Shown here: positions 44,208 through 52,094 of the stretch, piece by piece | How positions within the stretch are numbered: the first letter of the stretch is position 1 | How the letters are laid out: every line of letters starts with the position of its first letter | Assembly (NCBI GenBank): GCA_002419585.1 | Contig: DIGJ01000014.1 | Location: 211,083-275,082 of the forward strand | Direction: 5' to 3' | Origin: Lachnoclostridium sp. UBA5725 | GTDB lineage: Bacteria > Bacillota > Clostridia > Lachnospirales > Lachnospiraceae | DNA: 64,000 nucleotides | Position numbers and translations under genes: made by a program | The notes under the pieces: generated by a model | The model's database searches: none | The model's input: only the letters and a program-made list of their open reading frames with translations | Told to the model about the DNA's origin: nothing

Positions 44208-44669
44208 TTATTCGTCCCCCTTTTTTGCATTTTGTAAAACCTCGTATACGTTATACTTAATTGGGTAATCCTGATTTTCAACAATGATTTGGCAGCCTTT
44301 TCTTGTATCGGAATTCACAATGATTGGCGCCTTTAAATTTACTGTCATTTTCTCGATGTCAGATGGAATTGTCATCACTAAAAAAATCGCTATATTTTCA
44401 TCATTAAGTTCACCTAGCGGCTTTAAAAGCTCATCTTCTACAACTGGATCATAATCACTTTTCACTAAAAATGGATTGATAACCGGAAGTGCCAGGTTTG
44501 TTTCATCTAAGCTTTGAAGCCATGAAATGTTTGGTCGATCTTCTTTCTCAGAGTCATAGAGCAGCGTAAATTTTTTGAAATTTTCAAAACCCATAATGCC
44601 ATTTTCAAAAGATATTATCTTATCTTCGGTTAAATCTATCTCTCCAAAGTGTTTTGTTTGAATCATCAT
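44208..44669 (-). CDS. fliW: flagellar assembly factor FliW
   Basis: A 153-residue FliW protein: IQTKHFGEIDLTEDKIISFE, GIMGFENFKKFTLLYD, IFLVMTIPSDIEKMTVNLKA and PIIVNSDTRKGCQIIVENQD. FliW binds CsrA when flagellin is low, releasing flagellin mRNA for translation. AAAGGAA lies 9 bases before the start. It is directly upstream of csrA and 56 bases after flgL. Confidence 0.95.
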   Translation of the reverse strand: MMIQTKHFGEIDLTEDKIISFENGIMGFENFKKFTLLYDSEKEDRPNISWLQSLDETNLALPVINPFLVKSDYDPVVEDELLKPLGELNDENIAIFLVMTIPSDIEKMTVNLKAPIIVNSDTRKGCQIIVENQDYPIKYNVYEVLQNAKKGDE

Positions 44670-44725
44670 AACTGCAGCTTCCTTTCTTTTCTCCTTAAAG
44701 TCTTATTTACAGTTTACCTGTATTC

Positions 44726-46348
44726 CTATAAGTAATCAAGTAATGTCTTCGTTATTACTGTGGACGCACAAGATAAAGAAGCATCATAAACCACCTGTGC
44801 CTGTTTGTAGTTGATTACGGAATCCTCCAATTCTACCTGATCATTCTTATCTAATAGTTCAGTGAAACTGGTTTTTTGATCTTTTAGTCTGGATTCTGTT
44901 AATTCTAGGCGTTGATATCTGCTACCATGATTTGCAAGCGCAATGCTTACGGTATTTTGAGCATTTTTTGTCATTGTTAAACCAGAGGAAAAATTTTCTC
45001 GAAGGATTGTCTTCTTTAATGTCTTTTCCGTTTCTAGCTGAGATTTTAATTCCGTTAAGTCTGTAATTTTTGTTGCATCTGTCTGGGTAGCAATCAACTT
45101 TTGCACCTCAGAAATCTTATCATCCATATTATATACGTCATTGACTGCACGAATAATCTCGTCTATCTTTGTGGAGATCGTGGTTGGTACTGCGTCTTTT
45201 GCTAAGGTATTAACGGTTAGTTTCTGACTAAAATTAATCTCATAATTGATTTTCTGTGTTTCAGGATTTCTGTAATTTGTTTTATCTTCATTATATCCAG
45301 TCGATTGGGAAGCATCCACTACAATCCTACTTGCGCTACACTCAAAATAATGCTCTGGAATGATATCGTCTGCTTCAAAATTCGTTTTTGTATATTCCGC
45401 GGTATAATTGGATCTGGTTTGTGCCATCGCATAAGCCTCAGAGCCAAAAACCAGTTCTCCTGTTTCTGGAATAAAGATAATTTCTTTTGCCGTTGGGTTA
45501 TAGCATTCTCCTTGCGGTTGAGTACTTAGTGATACTGTCTTGATGGTATATCCACCAGTTGCCGCCGTTCCATCACCGGCTACGGTTACGGTATCGGCTG
45601 GATTGGATGGATTTGTAAACGTGATACTACGTATTCCAGTATCTCGAGTTACCGTTCCTGGCGTTGCTGGTCCTGCTACATCTGTTCTGGATTGATCCTT
45701 GTCAAGATTCGTGTACGAAAGCTGAAGTCTGTTTGCGGTTGATGTAGAAGCTGCCTTTGCTGCATAGCCATCGGCTGTTGTTGTCCCATCCGTATATTTA
45801 GCTCCACCCTTTACATAGGTTTTACTCGTTATATCGGAAAAAGACAATTCTTCTTTTATCGTATAAACCGTTTTCGTTGAGGTTTCCTTTGCTAATGAAG
45901 TATTATCATATAAAAGAGGTGTGTCGGTGCGATATCCAGTAAATAAATATCTTCCGGCATAGTCTGAATTTGCTTCTTTATATATTTGGCTCTTATATTC
46001 TTCCAATGTTTCGATAATGGTGCTTCGGTCGGTTGTTTCCAATGTATCATTCGCACCTTGGTTGCAATAGGTGTTCATTTTTTCCAGTACTTCCGTAATG
46101 GAATCCATTGCACTTTCGGTGGTATCCATCCAGTTTGTGGCGTCCGGAATATTTTTTTCAAGATACTGTGTAAGTTCCGTTATCTGTGTACGGAATTTCA
46201 AAGAACGCACAGCAACAACCGGGTCATCCGATGGTTTTTGAATCTTTTGCTGGGTAGCATATTGATATCCCAATGTATTTACATTATTCTTATTCCGATT
46301 GATATTATTCAACATATTTGTTGTCATCATTTGATTGGTAACTCGCAT
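44726..46348 (-). CDS. flgL: hook-filament junction protein FlgL (HAP3)
   Basis: A 540-residue flagellin-like protein. The N-terminal MRVTNQMMTTNMLNNINRNK, then SDDPVVAVRSLKFR and the C-terminal LENSVINYKQAQVVYDASLS-like helix (EDSVINYKQAQVVYDASLSC), with ending LDYL, fit FlgL. It is longer than the usual 300-400 residues owing to a Thr-rich middle. FlgL forms the second ring between hook and filament. AAGGGAAG precedes the ATG. It follows the second flgK by 40 bases. Confidence 0.9.
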   Translation of the reverse strand: MRVTNQMMTTNMLNNINRNKNNVNTLGYQYATQQKIQKPSDDPVVAVRSLKFRTQITELTQYLEKNIPDATNWMDTTESAMDSITEVLEKMNTYCNQGANDTLETTDRSTIIETLEEYKSQIYKEANSDYAGRYLFTGYRTDTPLLYDNTSLAKETSTKTVYTIKEELSFSDITSKTYVKGGAKYTDGTTTADGYAAKAASTSTANRLQLSYTNLDKDQSRTDVAGPATPGTVTRDTGIRSITFTNPSNPADTVTVAGDGTAATGGYTIKTVSLSTQPQGECYNPTAKEIIFIPETGELVFGSEAYAMAQTRSNYTAEYTKTNFEADDIIPEHYFECSASRIVVDASQSTGYNEDKTNYRNPETQKINYEINFSQKLTVNTLAKDAVPTTISTKIDEIIRAVNDVYNMDDKISEVQKLIATQTDATKITDLTELKSQLETEKTLKKTILRENFSSGLTMTKNAQNTVSIALANHGSRYQRLELTESRLKDQKTSFTELLDKNDQVELEDSVINYKQAQVVYDASLSCASTVITKTLLDYL

Positions 46349-46388
46349 CTATCTTACTTCCCTTCTATGCATACTTCCATACGATTTA

Positions 46389-48215
46389 TTAAACACCGGT
46401 ACTATTGATTAATTTATCATATATTTCATTCATTATAGAAATAACCTTTGAACATAGATCATAGGCATTTTTATACTTAACCAAGTCAATGGCTTCCTCG
46501 TCACTATCCACACCAGAAACAGATGCTCTCTGGGTTTCTATCACTTTTATGATATTTTCCTGTCCTGCGGCAAAGTTGGTTGATGTTTTGGCATCAATCG
46601 CCACCTCGGCAACCACTGTCTGTAAAAACATATCCGGTGTTCCTTGCTTAAACATCGACATGTCATCTTTCAGAGCAATGAGTTTATTCAATATCGTTTT
46701 ATCCTCTACCCCGGTATCGGTATTTGCGTTATATTCCGCACAGGCTATTTTTTTCGGATCGTCTGTAATTGCATGATTCACTTTTAAGTTACCAGCTGTC
46801 ACCTGATAGTAAGATGCTTTTACATAACCATTTACACTAGTGGATGCATCTGGCAAAGAGGTTAAACTAGTTAGCGTGTTACTAAAAGAATATTCATCGC
46901 CACTAGCTGCCAGCGTCGCTGTAAAAAAGTCAAGTCCTTGATTGCCATATAAGTCCTCGCCTTCACGGTGGATATCGTTGAAGCTGCTTGCCATGGTGCG
47001 GGCAAACTTGTTTAACTGCGCCTGAAAATAAGGAATACCTTTGCAATCAATCGAGTTTCCAATCGTTACACCCTGGTTCGTCACAGCTTGCGCTAACGCT
47101 TCTTTTAGTTTAAACGTATAGGTGTAGGTTCCGTCTGCATTCACGGTAGCGCTAAAACTATCATATGCATACTCACGATTACCAACAAGAATGCTTCCGT
47201 CACTATCTGGAATATTTAAATTAATCTCATCATTTATATTGGCTTTCGTTACAGTCAATGTGGTACTCCCATTAGCACCATTACCTGTTCCGGTAAAGTT
47301 TACCTTGTTATTTCCATCTCGCATTTCAAACAATCCCTGCAATTTTCCGCCCAATGTCTTACTCGTCGAGTCAAAATTCTGTCCATCATCCCATGAAAGG
47401 GTGTACAAACCATCTACATCATTTTGATTCACACTGGTATCTTGCGGAGTTGCTTTCAACGTCGAATAATCATAGGTATCGACTAATATCTTGCCATTGA
47501 GACGAACAATGTATTGATTCACTCCAATATCATCTCCAATTGGCGCTTCCGTTACCGTTGTATTCGCCAGTTCGGAAAGTTCATCGATTAAAAGATTTCT
47601 TGAATCTCTTAAATCATTTGCTGTTACACCTTTTACCTCAATCGTATTAATCTGAAATGTTAGAGAAGAAATACGCTGTGCAATCGAGTTTATCTGATCT
47701 GCTGTATTTTTAATTTCTGTATTACATTCCTTTTGCAGCGTTTGAATCCTGTTATATAGCGTATTAATGGTTTCGGTAAGACTAACTGCAGTTTCGGAAA
47801 CTTGCGTGCGATTCGTTCCATCCTTGACACTATTGGAAAGAGTACTCATCACATTAAAAAAATCATCGAGTGCTGCTGTTGATCCTTTGGAACTTACTTC
47901 ACTAAAATAGCTTTGAATATCATCCAGATAGTAAGCTTTTGTATTATAATTTCCATGAATGGAACAGTTTTTCCAGTATTTCGTATCATAATAACTATCT
48001 CTGATTTGCTCCACTCCGTTAACATCTACACCAGTACCTTGCATTCCATAAGCATTATTTACCGAAATTGCTCTAGAAGCAGATTGTATTACTGTTTGTC
48101 TTGTATACCCTTTCGTATCCGCATTGGAGGCATTATGCGCTGACGTGTTAAGTGCTGCCTGGTAGGTATATAAGCCTGATTTTCCAATACTAAGTCCAAA
48201 AAATGTATTCGCCAT
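46389..48215 (-). CDS. flgK: hook-filament junction protein FlgK, second copy
   Basis: About 608 residues. The N-terminal MANTFFGLSIGKSGLYTYQA, ALNTSAHNASNADTKGYTRQ and the C-terminal VSGVDSDEEAIDLVKYKNAY, SKVISIMNEIYDKLINSTGV are FlgK-type. The ATG at 48215 has GAGGTG 6 nt upstream. It follows another full flgK gene by 20 bases; both keep the conserved ends but differ much in the middle, and the internal ring/rod D0-D1 parts match the family. Possibly two junction rings or a copy specialised for another filament. Confidence 0.9.
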   Translation of the reverse strand: MANTFFGLSIGKSGLYTYQAALNTSAHNASNADTKGYTRQTVIQSASRAISVNNAYGMQGTGVDVNGVEQIRDSYYDTKYWKNCSIHGNYNTKAYYLDDIQSYFSEVSSKGSTAALDDFFNVMSTLSNSVKDGTNRTQVSETAVSLTETINTLYNRIQTLQKECNTEIKNTADQINSIAQRISSLTFQINTIEVKGVTANDLRDSRNLLIDELSELANTTVTEAPIGDDIGVNQYIVRLNGKILVDTYDYSTLKATPQDTSVNQNDVDGLYTLSWDDGQNFDSTSKTLGGKLQGLFEMRDGNNKVNFTGTGNGANGSTTLTVTKANINDEINLNIPDSDGSILVGNREYAYDSFSATVNADGTYTYTFKLKEALAQAVTNQGVTIGNSIDCKGIPYFQAQLNKFARTMASSFNDIHREGEDLYGNQGLDFFTATLAASGDEYSFSNTLTSLTSLPDASTSVNGYVKASYYQVTAGNLKVNHAITDDPKKIACAEYNANTDTGVEDKTILNKLIALKDDMSMFKQGTPDMFLQTVVAEVAIDAKTSTNFAAGQENIIKVIETQRASVSGVDSDEEAIDLVKYKNAYDLCSKVISIMNEIYDKLINSTGV

Positions 48216-48235
48216 TTGGATCACCTCTTCTCATT

Positions 48236-50311
48236 TTATCCAAGTTTTTCTATCACATGTCCCAGCATTTCATTTATTACATTAATATAACGTGAAGATG
48301 CATTATAAGCATGTTGATACTTGATTAAATTCGTTAATTCATCATCGGAGGAAACTCCCGCTACCTCTTGTCTTTGATTATCTATACTCTCTACCATATC
48401 ACTTTGATTCTCAACTATACTGTTATAGGTACTTCCACGATATGCGATATCCCCCGTCATTGCAGAATAATAATCCTGGAAATTATTCACGGTTAGTGTG
48501 TTTGGATCTAATTTTAACACCTCAGCATCCCATGCATCCGTTAACGCGGAGCAAATATCCTGATTGAAAGAACCGGAAAGTCCAGAGTACTTATTGTTAC
48601 TTAACGGTATTTTATTATAATCATTTAATATGTCTTCGTTTATTTCCATTTGTCCAATGGTGAATAAGCTGTAATTATCGGAGGCATATTCCTCGTTATA
48701 TACCCATACATCAATATCAGTATCTACCCCATCAATTTCTACTGTTAAGGTTCCTTTTGTATAACGCTCTAAATTCTTACGTTCAAATAAAGCTTCTCTC
48801 TGTGTCTGGTCTTCATCCATACCACAAGCCGCACTAATCTTATCAAAGATTTTAACATCACTCGCTTTTACCGTTGTGCCATCTGCAAACTTAATGTTAG
48901 CATTTGTCAGAACGACCGATGATGATGCTACAGTAGTACCAGTTTCTTTCGTACGTAACTCGCTGATTTTATCAGCCGTAACCTTAGTATTTGGACTGAG
49001 TATATCATTAATCGTCGTTACGATTCCATGAATCAATTGATCAAATTGAGCCTGCGTAGACATGAGTACCGAAGTATCCACATAACGGTTATACTCTTTT
49101 ACTGCTGATTCATACTCTGCTGTCGTTGCATAATTTGCTTCGACTGGAATATCTGTATAATTTGCACTGTAAGCACCACGCGATACCAACAGTCCCTTCA
49201 AAGAACCAACATCCGTATTTGATTCGGAAGAATATACTCCATTTAATCGAAATACATTTCCAAATCCATTTCCTTCCCATACAACGTTCAGTAAATCCGA
49301 CTGCTCTGGTAAAACATCGCTGGTTGTATTATCACTTTTCATTACCGTATAATCGTTATACTTTAGTTCTCCAGTACTTGTATAGGTAATGTTTCCATAT
49401 TTTGAAAGCCCTGCCCATGCAGCCGAAGCTTTCACCGCATCGTTTATTTGTGCAGGGGTACTCGATGCCATTGTTGTAATTAATGTAGCGATATCATCTA
49501 CATAGCCATTAATCGTATCGACTCTGTCTTGTTCTTCTTCCGTAATGATTTTCTGTGTTTTCATATGGTATACCGAATCATCTGTTACAAACTGTACACC
49601 TTCAGCGCTTACATTTACCATACCGTAAGCATCTTCTCTATAAGTAATACTCACTAATCCACCAAGCTCATCCAGTAATGCATTCCGCTCATCACGATAA
49701 TCATTTGCATTCTGTCCACTGCTTTCATTGGAACGTATCGCCTTGTTCAAGGATTTGATGGAATCTCCAATTTCATTGATCCGATTCACTTTTGCCTGAA
49801 TCTGCGTGTTTAAGTTCGTCTGGTATGAAGATAACTGTTTACTGATAATTTCTGCTTTTTCTAAAAAGCTACTTGCCGTCGTTACCACAACACCTCGATT
49901 AACCGTATTATCCGGATCATTTGCAAGTCCTGATATTGCTGTCCACAAATCAGAAAGAGAGGATTTAAATGCTTCTCCATCTAATTCACCAAATACACTT
50001 TCAATTTCTTCGACTGTTTCACACTGAGCTTCGTAAAAGCTCTCTCTACCAAGCTCTAAGCGGTAGCTTTTATCCAAAAACACATCTCTTACCTGGCGAA
50101 TCGCAGCCATATCCGTTCCTAATCCTACCTGCATATAGGCATTTGCGGATTCCCCTATTTTATTGTAGGAAAAATCGGAAGAAAGAATTTGCTGTCTTGT
50201 ATAACCAGGTGTATTTACATTGGAAATGTTGTGCGCCGTAGTATTAATCGATGTCTGGTTTACAATAAGACCAGACACACCGGTATACATACTTGTCATC
50301 AGATTACCCAT
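48236..50311 (-). CDS. flgK: hook-filament junction protein FlgK, first copy
   Basis: A 691-residue protein. The N-terminal MTSMYTGVSGLIVNQTSINT, TAHNISNVNTPGYTRQQILS, and the C-terminal VAGVSSDDELTNLIKYQHAY with NASSRYINVINEMLGHVIEK fit FlgK (HAP1). The family average is about 450-650 residues. It lies 33 bases after flgN, the usual place for flgK, so it is likely the main copy. The ATG has AGGGTG 6 nt upstream. The paralogue downstream is shorter by about 80 residues. Confidence 0.9.
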   Translation of the reverse strand: MGNLMTSMYTGVSGLIVNQTSINTTAHNISNVNTPGYTRQQILSSDFSYNKIGESANAYMQVGLGTDMAAIRQVRDVFLDKSYRLELGRESFYEAQCETVEEIESVFGELDGEAFKSSLSDLWTAISGLANDPDNTVNRGVVVTTASSFLEKAEIISKQLSSYQTNLNTQIQAKVNRINEIGDSIKSLNKAIRSNESSGQNANDYRDERNALLDELGGLVSITYREDAYGMVNVSAEGVQFVTDDSVYHMKTQKIITEEEQDRVDTINGYVDDIATLITTMASSTPAQINDAVKASAAWAGLSKYGNITYTSTGELKYNDYTVMKSDNTTSDVLPEQSDLLNVVWEGNGFGNVFRLNGVYSSESNTDVGSLKGLLVSRGAYSANYTDIPVEANYATTAEYESAVKEYNRYVDTSVLMSTQAQFDQLIHGIVTTINDILSPNTKVTADKISELRTKETGTTVASSSVVLTNANIKFADGTTVKASDVKIFDKISAACGMDEDQTQREALFERKNLERYTKGTLTVEIDGVDTDIDVWVYNEEYASDNYSLFTIGQMEINEDILNDYNKIPLSNNKYSGLSGSFNQDICSALTDAWDAEVLKLDPNTLTVNNFQDYYSAMTGDIAYRGSTYNSIVENQSDMVESIDNQRQEVAGVSSDDELTNLIKYQHAYNASSRYINVINEMLGHVIEKLG

Positions 50312-50344
50312 AATATCACCCTGCCTTCATAAATAGTCTTCGCA

Positions 50345-50857
50345 TCACTGTTTTGCATCAAATGTCCGTATCGGCTCATATGGTGTTCCTATTTCTGATG
50401 CGTCTTTATTGTAATTATTCCCTGGTGACATCCGTGTACTCTGAATAAAATTCATATTGAATTCTATTAGTTCAAGGGATTGTTCGATTAAAGATTGATT
50501 TTGATGGTTAAGTTCCATTAACCGTTCGATGGTTCTTCTTAGATTGTCATGAATATGACTGAGTCTTTTTTGTTCTTCCGGCTGTTTTTCTAACAGCTTT
50601 ACCATAGTTTTTAAATCTAGCGTACTTGGATTTCTGTTAATAACGGTACCAATATTTACAATGACCTCTTGCCGTTTATGCTCTAATGCATTAATCTTAA
50701 GAATCATATTCTGTTCCTGATCCGTAATCTTTTGCAAGGCTTCGAGGTCATTGTCAATAATTATCTTTGTTTTTTTCACATTAATCGGAATGAGTGAATT
50801 ATAAATCGCTTCTTCTTCCTCTAGGGTCATTATTAACTCTTCAATTAAACTCGCCAA
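50345..50857 (-). CDS. flgN: FlgN-type flagellar export chaperone
   Basis: A 170-residue helical protein (SLIEELIMTLEEEEAIYNSL, IIDNDLEALQKITDQEQNMI, RRTIERLMELNHQNQSLIEQ) typical of FlgN, the chaperone for FlgK and FlgL. The start is TTG at 50857 behind GGGGG (7 nt). It lies between flgM and the first flgK, as is common in Firmicutes. Confidence 0.85.
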   Translation of the reverse strand: MASLIEELIMTLEEEEAIYNSLIPINVKKTKIIIDNDLEALQKITDQEQNMILKINALEHKRQEVIVNIGTVINRNPSTLDLKTMVKLLEKQPEEQKRLSHIHDNLRRTIERLMELNHQNQSLIEQSLELIEFNMNFIQSTRMSPGNNYNKDASEIGTPYEPIRTFDAKQ

Positions 50858-50871
50858 TTGTTTTCCCCCAT

Positions 50872-51156
50872 TTAAATAATTCCGTTAAAATAGTTATTTA
50901 CCAGTTTATCAGCAATTTCTTCTCCACTTACGTTGTAGGTTCCTGATGCAAGTTTTGATTTAATCTCATTTACTCTGTCTTCTCTAACATCTGGTGCATC
51001 TTTGACCGCCTGTTTGGCCACTTGCATATCCTTACCAGTTTGAGAAAGTTGTAATGCATCTGAAAAAGCAGAAGTTTTTTCAGTTTTCCCCGCTGTGGTT
51101 TTCGCCTTATTTGTCTGATAGATCTGTGCTACTTGATTATAAGCATCAATTCTCAT
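50872..51156 (-). CDS. flgM: anti-sigma-28 factor FlgM
   Basis: A 94-residue FlgM: the end DREDRVNEIKSKLASG-type helix (REDRVNEIKSKLASGTYNVS, GEEIADKLVNNYF) holds the sigma-28-binding part. The N-terminus is flexible. FlgM is exported when the hook is complete, freeing sigma-28. AAGGTGG precedes the ATG by 6 nt. A near-consensus sigma-28 promoter lies about 46 bases upstream, so this first gene of the operon regulates its own sigma factor. Confidence 0.9.
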   Translation of the reverse strand: MRIDAYNQVAQIYQTNKAKTTAGKTEKTSAFSDALQLSQTGKDMQVAKQAVKDAPDVREDRVNEIKSKLASGTYNVSGEEIADKLVNNYFNGII

Positions 51157-51201
51157 AATTCCACCACCTTAATTTACTCGTTGTTTCGTGTTATATGTTA
51201 T

Positions 51202-51228
51202 TTATCGGACGTATTACCAAATACTTTA
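51202..51228 (-). promoter_or_regulatory. sigma-28 promoter of the flgM operon
   Basis: Read on the minus strand: TAAA (51225-51228), 15-base spacer, TCCGATAA (51202-51209). This matches TAAA-N15-GCCGATAA with a single difference. It should drive flgM-flgN-flgK-flgK-flgL-fliW-csrA. Confidence 0.85.
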
Positions 51229-51326
51229 GGCAATTTTAAAACTTTTCATAAATAAAAAAATATTAATTTAATTTTTTATTACGAAAAAATCAAGACACCC
51301 TGCCTCAAAATCAATACGTAAATTTA

Positions 51327-51496
51327 GATTATGGAGTAAGCCAAAACTGGTCTTCCAAAATCGATTTTACGATTATTTTATAAAGACAATAACAAAAATG
51401 GAGTGCCTAATCACTCCATTTTTGTTGTTTATGGCTTTATAAAATGTTTAATCGTACTGAGATTTTGGAAGACCAGTTTTGGCTTACTCCATAATC
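51327..51496. repeat. 170-bp long palindrome between flgM and the HPt-like gene
   Basis: A 36-base arm (51327-51362) is repeated exactly inverted at 51461-51496. Inside are further paired segments and a central 15-bp hairpin (51391-51426), so the whole can fold into one long stem. This stretch otherwise holds no gene. It may end transcription in both directions, or be a small mobile or repeat element. A 13-base motif (AATGGAGTGCCTA) near the apex also occurs at the second palindrome. Confidence 0.8.
51391..51426. terminator. terminator core of the 170-bp palindrome
   Basis: Perfect 15-bp stem (51391-51405 with 51412-51426) with loop CCTAAT and A/T runs at its base on both sides. It would work for the HPt-like gene transcript on the minus strand and from the plus side too. 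Confidence 0.75.
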
Positions 51497-51532
51497 TTTC
51501 AAAGCAAATATTTTGAAACAGTTGCTTGATTT

Positions 51533-52015
51533 TTACACTGTTTTACGTTTCGGATTAAATTCTTCCACTAAATGATTTGCGCGTTCCATTTTTAGTGAAG
51601 CATCTCCTTCTAATTCCAACTCAGAAGCCACCAATGTATCGATTGCAGGCATTAGCGCTTCTAATCGAACCATAAAACCTGCTAAAGATTCCACATAATT
51701 TTCTAATGCTGTATCTAACTCATCCTTGTTATCATTTAGGAGAAGCGTTTCGATCTGTAAGCACTCTTGCATCAAGCTTTCCGCACCGATATTATTAAGT
51801 AGCTGCATCAAGGTATGAACGATGATACTAAGTCCCTCATACTCATTTTCTTCCACCATCATAAGAATCAATGGAAGCTTAAACTTAATACTCTTAAGAA
51901 CCATATATAACGATTTTCGATAGTTTCTAACGTTATTAACGGAAAATCGAAGTCCACGCTCTGCGTTGATTTCCGGTAAGTCGCATAATGTTTCTTTCAG
52001 TCGTTCCACTTTCAA
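51533..52015 (-). CDS. small HPt-like helical protein
   Basis: About 160 residues. The middle region, IIVHTLMQLLNNIGAESLMQ and ECLQIETLLLNDNKDELDTAL, resembles a histidine phosphotransfer (HPt) domain: the phosphoacceptor histidine pattern HxLxxxxxxxGAxxL is kept, though the usual lysine after it is absent. It would pass or sink phosphate in a His-Asp relay. A TTG start at 52015 has GGGGG 6 nt upstream. It lies 79 bases after parC and before the long palindrome. Confidence 0.5.
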   Translation of the reverse strand: MKVERLKETLCDLPEINAERGLRFSVNNVRNYRKSLYMVLKSIKFKLPLILMMVEENEYEGLSIIVHTLMQLLNNIGAESLMQECLQIETLLLNDNKDELDTALENYVESLAGFMVRLEALMPAIDTLVASELELEGDASLKMERANHLVEEFNPKRKTV

Positions 52016-52094
52016 AGTATTCCCCCTTTGTAACAAATCCCTACATTTATTCGTATTTTAACACACTAAATTTGCAATGTAAATACAAATGAAT

